From the NCBI GenBank assembly GCA_031412335.1, contig JANOCT010000001.1, forward strand, positions 202,201 to 266,200: 64,000 bases of DNA, given 5' to 3'. The translations under genes and the position numbers were made by a program. The stretch comes from JBBQYA01 sp031412335 (GTDB lineage Bacteria; Bacteroidota; Bacteroidia; Sphingobacteriales; Sphingobacteriaceae). Below, piece by piece: positions 15,121 through 24,068 of this stretch. The notes below the pieces were generated by a model. The model had not been told where the DNA came from. It saw only the letters and a program-made list of their open reading frames with translations, and searched no databases. The first letter of the stretch is position 1. The number at the start of each line of letters is the position of its first letter.

Positions 15121-17682
15121 TTAATCCTGATAAAACTCTTTCTGTCTTGTCAATTTTAAATCCTGAAGGATTTGTGCTTTTACTCGTAGTGTAACTCCAT
15201 AACTTTGATAAATTCCAAAAGGAGTCCATCGAATGGCTAAATCCCAGCAATGCAAATCGCGGTTGATGTTGATGTTGGTGGGTGTTATTTGATTTGTTTT
15301 TAAATCGTAACCACTGGTGGCGCTTAGTTTCCATTTTTTGGTCAGGTTTATATCTCCGCTAATGTTGACGGTTTGCGAAAATTTATCTTCTGAGTCGGCA
15401 GTGTATTGCATAAAATAACCTAATGAAAGGTTCCAAGGAATGCTAAAATCTACATACGAAGGTTGACTATTATTAATGCTATTTAATCTCGCAGGATCGG
15501 TAATGGCAGAAGTTCTGGTTTTTCCAGAACCATTCAAACTGGTACTTAAATTTAAATTGGCAGCCGTTAATCTAGCTAAACGTTTATTTTCTGTTAATTC
15601 GAATTTTTGTACTCTAAATTTTGTTGGAATTGTTTCAACTAATCGTTCTTCTCTGGCGTATGGATCGTAGTTAGCTCCAAAATTAATTCCCAATTTATTA
15701 AACAAAGTAGTTCTACCCGAAACCTGAATGGTACTTAATTGAAACGAATCGGCTGCGAAATTATACCCTGCACTAAAATTTAAACTTTCTAATAACTTGA
15801 TTTTAGAAGTCCCATTTATCGTATCATTCTTGTTTTTCACCTTCATTTCCAGGTTATTCTCCAGACTAATACTTAATGATTGCGATCTGCCTTGTTGAGG
15901 TCCTCCAAAAGATCCTGCTTCAAACTTAGAAAATCGCGTAGGGTTTTTTGTTGATTGATCTCTTCTTACATTTTCATAATATCCAAATCTTTCTTCCGCA
16001 AAATCTGGTCGATAACTAAAACCAAAACTTGGCGTAAGCACATGTCTGATAGCTTTTAAACCAAATTTATTGATATTCGCCTGACCAAAAATGATAGTTT
16101 GTAGCGAAGTTCCAAAACTATAATCCCTTCCGTTTAATACACCTTCAGCTGTATCTGTTATTATCCTATCGCCATTAAAATATTTGTAAGATGATTGAAA
16201 ATACAAATATTCATTATAGATAAAACTGGGACTAAAGGTGAAATGCTTTAAAATTTGAATGGAAGTACCTATCGGAATTCGATGAGTAAAGCCAGTAGTG
16301 AAATTATCTAAGGTTTCTCGTTGAAATAAAATAGAATCGCCAGTAGTTACTTTATTGGATCCGCTTAATTGGTAACTCAGGTTTATTTTTTGCCACCAGG
16401 TTTGTTGCCCAGTTCTATTTTTAGAATCAAACGGGCGAATACTTGCCATACTGAAACTAAACGTTGGTAAATCTAAATTAACTACTCCTGTTCTTACATT
16501 CTGGTCGTGCCTTAGCGATGAATTAAAATTAAAAGGAGTTCCAGTCCAAACTTTATTGAAATTGATGGATGAGAAGACCGAATTAGTAACTTGATCTGTA
16601 ACGTTATATGAATTGTTTCTTAAGTTCGTATTACTTTGCAAATTCACATTGGCACTAAAAGTTACACCTGGATTTAAGGCTGCATCTTGACTATGATTCC
16701 ATCGAATAAAATAATCTTTTGTTAACTCAAAACTACTGGTTTCAGGCTCTCCTATTTTACGCTCACTATATCCAATATTTACATTGCCACTATATTTATA
16801 GCGGGTTAAATACCTTGTTTCTGCATTTAAACGATAACTACCTTTTGTAAAAATACTTCCTTTTAAGGTTAAATCTAAATTGTCACTAATTCCCAAATAA
16901 TAACCTCCATTTTGAAAGAAAAAACCCAAAGCTCTATCCTCACCTATGGTTGGCATAATAATTCCCGAAGCACGGGTATTTCTTTTTGGAAAAAAACCAA
17001 ATGGAATGGCTAAGGGCAAGGGCACATCTTCTATTTGCAAATAAGCTGGTCCGCTAATGATGCGTTTTTTGGTAGTTTTTGATCGTGCGATAACAATTCC
17101 AAAATGTGGATGATCTAATTCGCAAGTAGTATAAATTCCATTTTTGGTAAAAATTTCATCTTTCTCGTTTTTCTTTATTTGCGAACCTCGCAAATACCCT
17201 TCATTTCCTTGGTTGGTAACTGCGTTTTCAATTTTACCTTTTTTTGTTTTGAAATTGTACGCTACTTTATCTGCTTTAAATGATTCTTCGCCTTGTTTAA
17301 AATCAGGTTTGCCTCTGATCGTTCCACTACTGTCGGCAACTCCTTCGGCATAAATAGTCAAGGTTTCTTGGTTTATAACAATATAATCTGCCTTTAATTC
17401 AATATCCTCATACGATACTATGCCTCCATTGTATAGGTAAACCATTTTTCCGGTTATATCATATCGGATCGAATCAATGGCGCTATAGGTTACTTTTGAT
17501 TTTAATGCCGACTGATTTTTAAGATCAATAACGCTATCGGCAATCAAAGAATCTGCTTTAATTGTGCTGTCGGCTAACAGTATGGTATCGCTTAAATTTG
17601 AGAAACTATACGCTAAACTTGATTTAACATACGTTAAGGAGATAAAAAAGCAAACTGTAAAAAGAAATTTAAAGGATTTCAA
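15121..17682 (-). CDS. lptD: LPS-assembly outer-membrane protein LptD (OstA-like)
   Basis: 853 residues. A signal peptide (KFLFTVCFFISLTYVKSSLA) is followed by an OstA/LptA-like N-terminal domain (about 75-165: ITGKMVYLYNGGIVSYEDIELKADYI) and then a long beta-barrel region with alternating aromatic strands. The family-typical block IEDVPLPLAIPFGFFPKRNTRASGIIMPT is near residue 225, and the end is in strands. It inserts lipopolysaccharide into the outer leaflet of the outer membrane. The start is TTG (complement of 17680-17682); no ATG lies nearby, and the signal peptide begins directly there. It is divergent from an amidase gene across 73 bases. Confidence 0.9.
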   Translation of the reverse strand: MKSFKFLFTVCFFISLTYVKSSLAYSFSNLSDTILLADSTIKADSLIADSVIDLKNQSALKSKVTYSAIDSIRYDITGKMVYLYNGGIVSYEDIELKADYIVINQETLTIYAEGVADSSGTIRGKPDFKQGEESFKADKVAYNFKTKKGKIENAVTNQGNEGYLRGSQIKKNEKDEIFTKNGIYTTCELDHPHFGIVIARSKTTKKRIISGPAYLQIEDVPLPLAIPFGFFPKRNTRASGIIMPTIGEDRALGFFFQNGGYYLGISDNLDLTLKGSIFTKGSYRLNAETRYLTRYKYSGNVNIGYSERKIGEPETSSFELTKDYFIRWNHSQDAALNPGVTFSANVNLQSNTNLRNNSYNVTDQVTNSVFSSINFNKVWTGTPFNFNSSLRHDQNVRTGVVNLDLPTFSFSMASIRPFDSKNRTGQQTWWQKINLSYQLSGSNKVTTGDSILFQRETLDNFTTGFTHRIPIGTSIQILKHFTFSPSFIYNEYLYFQSSYKYFNGDRIITDTAEGVLNGRDYSFGTSLQTIIFGQANINKFGLKAIRHVLTPSFGFSYRPDFAEERFGYYENVRRDQSTKNPTRFSKFEAGSFGGPQQGRSQSLSISLENNLEMKVKNKNDTINGTSKIKLLESLNFSAGYNFAADSFQLSTIQVSGRTTLFNKLGINFGANYDPYAREERLVETIPTKFRVQKFELTENKRLARLTAANLNLSTSLNGSGKTRTSAITDPARLNSINNSQPSYVDFSIPWNLSLGYFMQYTADSEDKFSQTVNISGDINLTKKWKLSATSGYDLKTNQITPTNININRDLHCWDLAIRWTPFGIYQSYGVTLRVKAQILQDLKLTRQKEFYQD

Positions 17683-17731
17683 ATTTGATAATGAATGCTA
17701 TTTTTGTGGAATATTACCCGAATAACGATCT

Positions 17732-17739
17732 CAAAGGTA
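17732..17739 (-). promoter_or_regulatory. -7 box for lptD
   Basis: Read on the minus strand this is TACCTTTG, a perfect TAnnTTTG box, about 50 bases before the lptD start codon. No TTG was found at the right -33 distance. On the plus strand TATTTTTG at 17699-17706 could serve the amidase gene. Confidence 0.4.
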
Positions 17740-17755
17740 AAAATAATATCAATCT

Positions 17756-18541
17756 GTGAACAGACTAATCATAAGCTCTCTCTTTTGCTGCATAATCATC
17801 CTTACTTCAGCATTTAAAATAGGAAATACCATTCCAAAATATAAAGTTAAAACGATTGTAATTGATGCCGGACATGGAGGTCATGATCCGGGATGTTTTG
17901 GTGCCAGCAATAGAGAAAAAATAGTTGCTTTAAGTGTAGCACTCAAACTTGGCAACAAGATTGAAGAAAGTTTTCCAGATGTAAAAGTAGTTTACACTAG
18001 AAAAACGGATGTTTTTATTCCATTAATAGATAGAGCCGAAATTGCGAATAAAGCACATGCTGATCTTTTTATATCCATCCATTGCAATGCAAGCAAAGCA
18101 AAAACTGCCTATGGAACTGAATCTTGGGTGATGGGTTTGCATGTTTCGGAAGCTAATTTGGCAGTAGCCAAACGAGAAAACTCCGTAATTTTATTAGAAG
18201 AGGATTATAAGGCTAATTACGATGGTTTTGATCCAAATTCTGCTGAGGCTTATATTACATTTTCACTATATCAAAATGTGAACATTGATAAAAGTTTGTA
18301 TTTAGCTTCAAAAGTCGAAACTGCTTTTAAAACAAAAATGGAGCGATTTAGTCGTGGAATAAAACAGGCAGGTTTTTTGGTACTTTACAAAACCAATATG
18401 CCAGCAATATTAATCGAAACCGGATTTTTGACCAACCTGAATGATGAAAAAATTTTAGGATCGGAAAAAGGGCAAACTGATATTGCCGAAACTATTTATT
18501 CTGCTGTAAAGGAATATAAATCGGATGTTGAAATAAACTAA
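17756..18541 (+). CDS. N-acetylmuramoyl-L-alanine amidase (Amidase_3)
   Basis: 261 residues. After an N-terminal signal/anchor (LIISSLFCCIIILTSA), the AmiC-type zinc amidase domain shows VIDAGHGGHDPG (first Zn His), a Glu near NREKIVALSVALKL, FISIHCNAS (second His) and the catalytic Glu in LIETGFLTN. It cleaves the amide between MurNAc and the stem peptide in periplasmic peptidoglycan, usually at cell separation. The start is GTG. It is followed by an MCE protein 16 bases downstream, the order often seen in Bacteroidota. Confidence 0.93.
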   Translation: MNRLIISSLFCCIIILTSAFKIGNTIPKYKVKTIVIDAGHGGHDPGCFGASNREKIVALSVALKLGNKIEESFPDVKVVYTRKTDVFIPLIDRAEIANKAHADLFISIHCNASKAKTAYGTESWVMGLHVSEANLAVAKRENSVILLEEDYKANYDGFDPNSAEAYITFSLYQNVNIDKSLYLASKVETAFKTKMERFSRGIKQAGFLVLYKTNMPAILIETGFLTNLNDEKILGSEKGQTDIAETIYSAVKEYKSDVEIN

Positions 18542-18557
18542 TTTAATACATAAACAA

Positions 18558-19532
18558 TTGAAAATTTCAAACGAAACCAAAATAGGAGTACTTACCGCTT
18601 TCGCCATTACCATACTTATTATTGGTTATAATTTTTTGAAAGGAAATGATGTTTTTTCTTCCTCAGATGATTATTATGCATTTTATTCAAAAATAGAAGG
18701 GCTTGAAAAATCTAATGCTGTTTTGCTAAATGGCTATCAGATTGGGAAAGTAAGTGATTTGGATTTGCAAAAAGATGGCAGAATTAAAGTAAAACTAAGC
18801 ATCAATGAGAGCATTGAATTTCCCTCAAACACATTGGCTACTATTAGCAGTTCAAGTTTAATAGGTGGAAAAGTTATGACGATTACCTTGGGAAATAGTA
18901 CTCAGTTTTTGAATGAAGGTGATACGATGATAAGTAAGTTAGAACCTTCTTTAACTGAAATAATCAATCCATTAATTGATCAGTCCACCAAAGTAATGGT
19001 AACGCTTGATTCGATTACCATGGCAGTAAATACTATTTTGAGTCCGAAGTTTCGTACGAATTTGGATAACAGTATGGCTAGTCTTTCTAAAACTGCAAGC
19101 AACTTTGAAGCTACTTCAGCAAGTTTGAATCAGTTGATGGCTTCTGAATCTGCACGGTTGAAAACGATGATTGCAAATGTGACTTCTATTACCACCAATC
19201 TGGAAAAAAATAATGAAAAGATCACCACAATTTTGGCTAACGTGGAAAATATTACCGATCAGGTTGCGAAAGCAAATTTGGTAGGCACCTTAGAAAACGC
19301 AAATAAAACGCTGTCGGAATTTAGTGCCATTACTAACAAAATAAACAATGGAGAAGGTTCTATGGGTTTATTAGTGAACGACAAAAAGTTATATAATAAC
19401 CTAAATGCCAGTGCTGCCAATCTTGATCAATTATTTATTGATATGAAAAGAAGTCCAGGTAGATATGTAAGTTTTTCGGTTTTTGGTAGAAAAGATAAAA
19501 CAAAAACTCCACCAGCAACTCCGCCAAATTAA
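18558..19532 (+). CDS. MCE/MlaD-family lipid-transport protein
   Basis: 324 residues. One N-terminal membrane helix (about 9-25: IGVLTAFAITILIIGYNFL) is followed by the MlaD/MCE domain: YYAFYSKIEGLEKSNAVLLN, GYQIGKVSDLDL and SSSLIGGKVMTITLG. A long helical region with coiled-coil character follows (about 130-270), ending with NNGEGSMGLLVNDKKLYNNL. It probably forms a periplasmic hexamer that moves phospholipids between membranes. The start is TTG, giving the typical MKISNETKIGVLT opening. The stop codon overlaps that of rnz on the opposite strand by 3-4 bases. Confidence 0.9.
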   Translation: MKISNETKIGVLTAFAITILIIGYNFLKGNDVFSSSDDYYAFYSKIEGLEKSNAVLLNGYQIGKVSDLDLQKDGRIKVKLSINESIEFPSNTLATISSSSLIGGKVMTITLGNSTQFLNEGDTMISKLEPSLTEIINPLIDQSTKVMVTLDSITMAVNTILSPKFRTNLDNSMASLSKTASNFEATSASLNQLMASESARLKTMIANVTSITTNLEKNNEKITTILANVENITDQVAKANLVGTLENANKTLSEFSAITNKINNGEGSMGLLVNDKKLYNNLNASAANLDQLFIDMKRSPGRYVSFSVFGRKDKTKTPPATPPN

Positions 19533-20437
19533 ATAGAGAATTTAGTTCCTTCGGAAGCTAAAAAACTGTTTTCAAACACTGACCGGCATTCTTGAAGCAA
19601 AGGTTCTAATTCTTTGTAGCGAGCAGAAAAATGACCAACAATCAACATTTTCACTCCGGCAAGTTTGGCAAATTCGCCAGCTTGTAATGAAGTTGTATGA
19701 AATGTTTCTTTAGCCCTATCTAATAAATCATGCATAAAAGTAGCTTCATGATATAAAATATCAACGCCTTTTATACTTCTAGCATTTTCGGGACTGAAAA
19801 TCGTATCCGAAAAATAGGCATACGAACGTGGTTCAGGAGAATCAATGGTGATATCTGCATTAAAAACAAATTTGCCATCTTCCATTTCAAAATTTGCTCC
19901 TTCTTTTATGGCATTCATTTGTGCAACTGGAATGTTGTATTCCAATATTTTATCCGGTCGTAATTTTCGTTTCTTTTTAACTTCGGTAAACACAAAACCA
20001 GTACAGGCAATGCGATGATTCATAATTACAGTTCGAACTGTAACTTCATCATTCACTAAAATTACTTCTTCTTTTTTTGCATTAATAGGAATAAAAATAA
20101 ATGGATAACGAAGTTGTGTTTCCGAATATTTAAGTTGAATTTCTATTATTTCTAAAAGTTGTGGAGGTCCAAAAATCGTAATAGCTTCCGTTCTTCCTTT
20201 TAGGTGCATGGAAGAAAGTAAACCGACTAAGCCTAAATAATGATCGCCATGCAAATGACTGATAAAAATATAGTCGATACGAACGGTTTTTATTTTGTAC
20301 CTATTTAGCTGATTTTGAGTAGCTTCTCCACAATCAATTAAATAATAATGCTCATTTAAATTGAGTACTTGTGAACTAGGGTTGCGATTATACGCTGGGG
20401 TTGCAGAACTACTTCCAAGAATTGTCAATTCAAACAT
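19529..20437 (-). CDS. rnz: Ribonuclease Z
   Basis: 302 residues, the usual RNase Z length. Metallo-beta-lactamase fold with FELTILGSSSATPAYNRNPSS at the N-terminus, the zinc motif HLHGDHYLGL near residue 60, and later ligands in NHRIACTGF, AYFSDT and VGHFSARY. It removes 3' trailers from tRNA precursors. The ATG at 20437 starts directly on the first strand. It is followed on the same strand, upstream, by the STAS gene. Confidence 0.95.
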   Translation of the reverse strand: MFELTILGSSSATPAYNRNPSSQVLNLNEHYYLIDCGEATQNQLNRYKIKTVRIDYIFISHLHGDHYLGLVGLLSSMHLKGRTEAITIFGPPQLLEIIEIQLKYSETQLRYPFIFIPINAKKEEVILVNDEVTVRTVIMNHRIACTGFVFTEVKKKRKLRPDKILEYNIPVAQMNAIKEGANFEMEDGKFVFNADITIDSPEPRSYAYFSDTIFSPENARSIKGVDILYHEATFMHDLLDRAKETFHTTSLQAGEFAKLAGVKMLIVGHFSARYKELEPLLQECRSVFENSFLASEGTKFSI

Positions 20438-20470
20438 TACGCGGTATTAGATTAGTTGAAAGCGTATACT

Positions 20471-20851
20471 TCAATTATCCAATTCTCGTTTCAAATCTTT
20501 TTCAATTTCTTCCATAAAAATTAAATCGATTGCCTCAGAAACGGAATTAACAATATTAAATACATCTTCCAGGTGAGAAATTTGAAGAACTTTTTCAACG
20601 GTAGGTTGCAAGCCAGTCAAAACAAATATTCCATCAGAATTAGTACAAAGTCTGTTGGCAACTAACAATGCACTTAAACCTTTAGAATCACATAATTTTA
20701 CATCACTTAATTGCAAAATGATATTTCTGATACCATTTGCATTTATCATAATCAACTCAGATTTAAGAGCAGGCGAAGTTATTGAATCTAATTTTGATTC
20801 GTTTAGTTTAAATAAAACATACTTTTCGTGCTTATCAATTGAAAATTTCAT
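20471..20851 (-). CDS. STAS-domain protein (anti-sigma-factor antagonist-like)
   Basis: 126 residues, a single STAS domain. SDVKLCDSKGLSALLVANRL contains the Ser in the DSxGLS motif that is phosphorylated in SpoIIAA-type proteins. The N-terminus (FSIDKHEKYVLFKLNESKLDS) is the usual first strands. It may antagonise an anti-sigma kinase; no such kinase is adjacent. It lies 33 bases upstream of rnz on the same strand and 54 bases from purC. Confidence 0.88.
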   Translation of the reverse strand: MKFSIDKHEKYVLFKLNESKLDSITSPALKSELIMINANGIRNIILQLSDVKLCDSKGLSALLVANRLCTNSDGIFVLTGLQPTVEKVLQISHLEDVFNIVNSVSEAIDLIFMEEIEKDLKRELDN

Positions 20852-20905
20852 AGAGAGCGTTTTTTAATCGGATAAATATAGTTGAATAATCGTTATATTT
20901 TAAAA

Positions 20906-21862
20906 TCAATTGCCATTCAATGCTGCCAGACAATTTTTTTCTATTCTCGTAAGTACAGATTCTGTGTTTGCTTTAATAAATTCTTTACCACTTATTTGTT
21001 CATATAATTCAATATAGCGGTTTGATATATTGTTTACAATTTCATCGGTCATCTCTGGTACTACTTGGCCTTCCAAACCTTGAAAATTATTATCAATCAA
21101 CCATTTACGAACAAATTCTTTTGATAATTGCTTTTGCTCTGCTCCTACTTTTTGCAATTCATTATAGGTTGAAGCATAAAAATATCGAGAAGAATCGGGT
21201 GTATGAATTTCATCAATTAAGTAAATAGTTCCAGTTGAATCTTTACCAAACTCATATTTTGTATCAACCAATAATAATCCTCTGGCAGCAGCAATTTCAG
21301 TTCCTCGTTCAAAAAGTAGATGCGTGTAGTTTTCTAATTGCTGATAATCATTAGAAGAAACAATATTTTGTTTAATGATATTCTCAGCACTAATATCTAA
21401 ATCATGCCCTTCTGATGCTTTCGTGGTTGGAGTAATTATTGGATGAGGCAATTTGTCATTTTCGATTAAACCATCTGGAAGCTTAACTCCGCAAACTTCC
21501 CTTTTACCGCTTTTATACTCGCGCCAAGCATGCCCAGCCAAATATCCTCGAATCACCATTTCTACTTTAAATGGCTCAAGTCTTTTGCCCATTGTTACGT
21601 TTTCATCCGGAACAGAAATAACCCAATTAGGTACAATATCTTTCGTTAAGGATAAAAATAAAGAAGCCAATTGGTTCAAAACCTGCCCTTTGTATGGAAT
21701 TGCTCTTGGCAACACTACATCAAAAGCAGATATCCGATCCGATGCAATCATCAAAAGTTTCGATTCTTCAATTTCGTAAACATCTCGAACTTTGCCTTTG
21801 TAAAATCCGGTTTGCCCTGGAAAATTGAATGTAGTTTCGCTAATTGTTTTTTCTTGCATCAT
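20906..21862 (-). CDS. purC: Phosphoribosylaminoimidazole-succinocarboxamide synthase
   Basis: 318 residues. SAICAR synthetase motifs: GKVRDVYEIEESKLLMIASDRISAFDVVLP, VEMVIRGYLAGHAWREYKSG, KLPHPIITPTTKASEGHD and IYLIDEIHTPDSSRYF. It ligates aspartate to CAIR in purine synthesis. The length fits the longer bacterial/eukaryotic-like branch. Two ATGs in tandem open the frame. It lies 4 bases after phoH, so the pair is co-transcribed. Confidence 0.96.
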   Translation of the reverse strand: MMQEKTISETTFNFPGQTGFYKGKVRDVYEIEESKLLMIASDRISAFDVVLPRAIPYKGQVLNQLASLFLSLTKDIVPNWVISVPDENVTMGKRLEPFKVEMVIRGYLAGHAWREYKSGKREVCGVKLPDGLIENDKLPHPIITPTTKASEGHDLDISAENIIKQNIVSSNDYQQLENYTHLLFERGTEIAAARGLLLVDTKYEFGKDSTGTIYLIDEIHTPDSSRYFYASTYNELQKVGAEQKQLSKEFVRKWLIDNNFQGLEGQVVPEMTDEIVNNISNRYIELYEQISGKEFIKANTESVLTRIEKNCLAALNGN

Positions 21863-21866
21863 GCTT

Positions 21867-22835
21867 TTAGCTTTGAATATCTCCGTACGCTTCCAATATT
21901 TTTCGTACTAATTTATGCCTAACCACATCATCACCAGTCAAATAAATAATTTCAATTCCTTTGATATCTTGAAGAATTCGCAAAGCAGTAAACAAACCTG
22001 ACATTGTTTTTTTAGGCAAATCTATTTGGGTAATGTCTCCGGTAACAAAAAACTTTGCCGAAGGACCCATTCTCGATAAAAACATTTTTAATTGTAATTC
22101 GGTTGCGTTTTGTGCTTCATCTAAAATTACAAAAGCATGATCAAGTGTTCGGCCTCGCATAAATGCTAATGGTGCAATTTCTATGGTACGGTTTTCCAAA
22201 TATGTTTTCAACTTATCAGCAGGAATCATATCGTCCAAAGCATCATACAGCGGGCGTAAATAAGGATCAATTTTTTCTTTCATATCACCTGGCAAAAAGC
22301 CTAGGTTCTCACCAGCCTCCACTGCCGGTCGAGTTAAAATAATCCTTTTTATTTCTTTGTTTCTCAATGCTCTAACAGCTAGAGCAACTGCTGTATAGGT
22401 TTTACCCGTTCCAGCTGGGCCAACAGCAAAAATAATGTCATTGGTAGCGGTGCTTTGCACCATTCTACGCTGGTTTGCTGTTCGGGCTTTTACAACGATA
22501 CCGTTCGGGCCAAAAACAATTGCCTGATCGCTACCACCTGCCAATGTTTGAGTTTTATCTTCTTCGGCAATTTCTACAGAACCATTTTTACCAAAAACAC
22601 TTTCAACATCTCTCGCTGTAAGCATATTCTCCGTTTCCATTTTTTGCATCAATATCGAAAAACGCGCCTGGAAAATTTGTATTTCTTTTTCTTCCCCAAT
22701 CACTTTTAGCTCATTTCCTCGAGCTACTACTTTCAATTTTGGAAAGTTTTTTTTAACAATTTCGAAGTTTTCATTATTCGATCCCCACAGAGTAGCAGGG
22801 TTTACTGAATCAATTGGTATTATAACTTCGCTCAA
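21867..22835 (-). CDS. PhoH-family ATPase
   Basis: 322 residues. An N-terminal KH-like region (residues about 15-75) precedes the PhoH P-loop domain: Walker A GPAGTGKTYTAVALA near residue 138, RPAVEAGENLGFLPGD, Walker B FVILDEAQNAT near 234 and FVTGDITQIDLP. PhoH-like proteins are RNA-associated ATPases linked to ribosome and RNA maturation. The likely start is TTG (complement of 22833-22835). It shares a transcript with purC. Confidence 0.94.
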   Translation of the reverse strand: MSEVIIPIDSVNPATLWGSNNENFEIVKKNFPKLKVVARGNELKVIGEEKEIQIFQARFSILMQKMETENMLTARDVESVFGKNGSVEIAEEDKTQTLAGGSDQAIVFGPNGIVVKARTANQRRMVQSTATNDIIFAVGPAGTGKTYTAVALAVRALRNKEIKRIILTRPAVEAGENLGFLPGDMKEKIDPYLRPLYDALDDMIPADKLKTYLENRTIEIAPLAFMRGRTLDHAFVILDEAQNATELQLKMFLSRMGPSAKFFVTGDITQIDLPKKTMSGLFTALRILQDIKGIEIIYLTGDDVVRHKLVRKILEAYGDIQS

Positions 22836-22940
22836 AATGTAAGAAGGTTTAAAATCATTTCTAATAATTTAGTTAAATATGTAATATTTGCAATCAGAAA
22901 AGCCTAAAAGTTGCTTTCAAAAATAGATATTTATACACGA

Positions 22941-23717
22941 ATGGCAATAATAACTTTAACATCCGACCTCGGAATAAAAGACTTCTATTTGCCTATTGTA
23001 AAAGGTGCATTATATAGCAAAATTCCGAATGCAAACTTGGTTGATCTAACTCATCAAATTACATCCTTTAACATTGCACAAGCGTCTTTTGTTGTAAAAA
23101 ATGTTTACCCACATTATCCGGCAGAAACCATTCATTTGATTAGCGTTGATACCGGCTATACTAACAATCCTATTTTTCTACTTACCCAATACAACGATCA
23201 ATATTTTATAGCGCCCGACAATGGTATTTTTTCATTGTTATTTGATGAGATTCCTGAAAAAGTATGGCAAATTACCATTCAAGGGAATCCATCGCAAACA
23301 CATTTTCCATTTTTTGATGTGTTTGTAGATGCTGCTGTTCATCTTTCAGCTGGCGGCAATCCAGAAGATATTGGTGTTTTGATTGAAGAAGTAAATCAAA
23401 AAGCATTAATTCAACCGATCATTCAAGCTGATTTAATTCGCGGTACAGTAGTTTACATCGATTCGTTTTGTAATGTAATAACCAATATTTCTCGTGAACT
23501 TTTTTTCAGGATAAAAGGCCAACGAAATTTTTCGGTCTATTTCCGTAGAAATGAAACCATTTCTGTATTAAGTTATGATTACAATGAAGTTGATGAAGGA
23601 GAAAAATTATGTTTATTCGGAATCAGTTCGCATTTAGAAATTGCCATAAATAAAGGAAAAGCAAGTACTTTGTTAGGATTTCAATTAGGTGATGTGGTTC
23701 GAGTAGAGTTTTATTGA
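22941..23717 (+). CDS. SAM hydroxide adenosyltransferase family (DUF62)
   Basis: 258 residues. TLTSDLGIKDFYLPIVKGAL at the N-terminus, HLISVDTGYTN, IAPDNGIFSLLFDE, FFDVFVDAAVHLSAGG, and the C-terminal barrel with YIDSFCNVITNIS. The family hydrolyses S-adenosylmethionine to adenosine and methionine using water/hydroxide and relates to fluorinases. The ATG at 22941 is chosen over an in-frame TTG at 22911 because MAIITLTSDLG is the normal start of the family. It is divergent from phoH. Confidence 0.93.
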   Translation: MAIITLTSDLGIKDFYLPIVKGALYSKIPNANLVDLTHQITSFNIAQASFVVKNVYPHYPAETIHLISVDTGYTNNPIFLLTQYNDQYFIAPDNGIFSLLFDEIPEKVWQITIQGNPSQTHFPFFDVFVDAAVHLSAGGNPEDIGVLIEEVNQKALIQPIIQADLIRGTVVYIDSFCNVITNISRELFFRIKGQRNFSVYFRRNETISVLSYDYNEVDEGEKLCLFGISSHLEIAINKGKASTLLGFQLGDVVRVEFY

Positions 23718-23780
23718 TGATAAAAAATTGAAAATTGTTAGCCTAAATAATCACCAAATTTAAAAATCCATTTAAATAAA

Positions 23781-24068
23781 ATGCTAATTAGAATTGTAAA
23801 AATGGAATTTAAAAAAGAATACATTCCTGATTTTAAACTATTATTTAATCAAGCATATCCAGAAATTATCAAATTTGATGGCTGTATAAGTGTTCATTTA
23901 ATGAAAGATCCGGAAAATGAATTTGTTTATTTTACCTACAGCAAATGGGAAAATGAGAGCAGTTTAGAAAATTATCGAAGTTCTGCTTTCTTTTTAGAAA
24001 CATGGAGAAAAACAAAAGTTCTTTTTTCTGAAAAAGCTATTTCATTTAGTATGATTGATGGAAATTAA
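23781..24068 (+). CDS. antibiotic-biosynthesis-monooxygenase (ABM) domain protein
   Basis: 95 residues, a one-domain dimeric alpha/beta barrel: IRIVKMEFKKEYIPDFKLLF, GCISVHLMKDPENEFVYFTYSKWENESSLENYRSS and FFLETWRKTKVLFSEKA. Such proteins act as quinol monooxygenases or heme-degrading enzymes; the substrate is not known. It is convergent with, and overlaps by 4 bases, the flavoprotein gene. Confidence 0.85.
   Translation: MLIRIVKMEFKKEYIPDFKLLFNQAYPEIIKFDGCISVHLMKDPENEFVYFTYSKWENESSLENYRSSAFFLETWRKTKVLFSEKAISFSMIDGN

Noticed and set aside
22911..22940. TTG start of the DUF62 gene
   Set aside because: The family begins at MAIITLTSDLG, i.e. the ATG at 22941.
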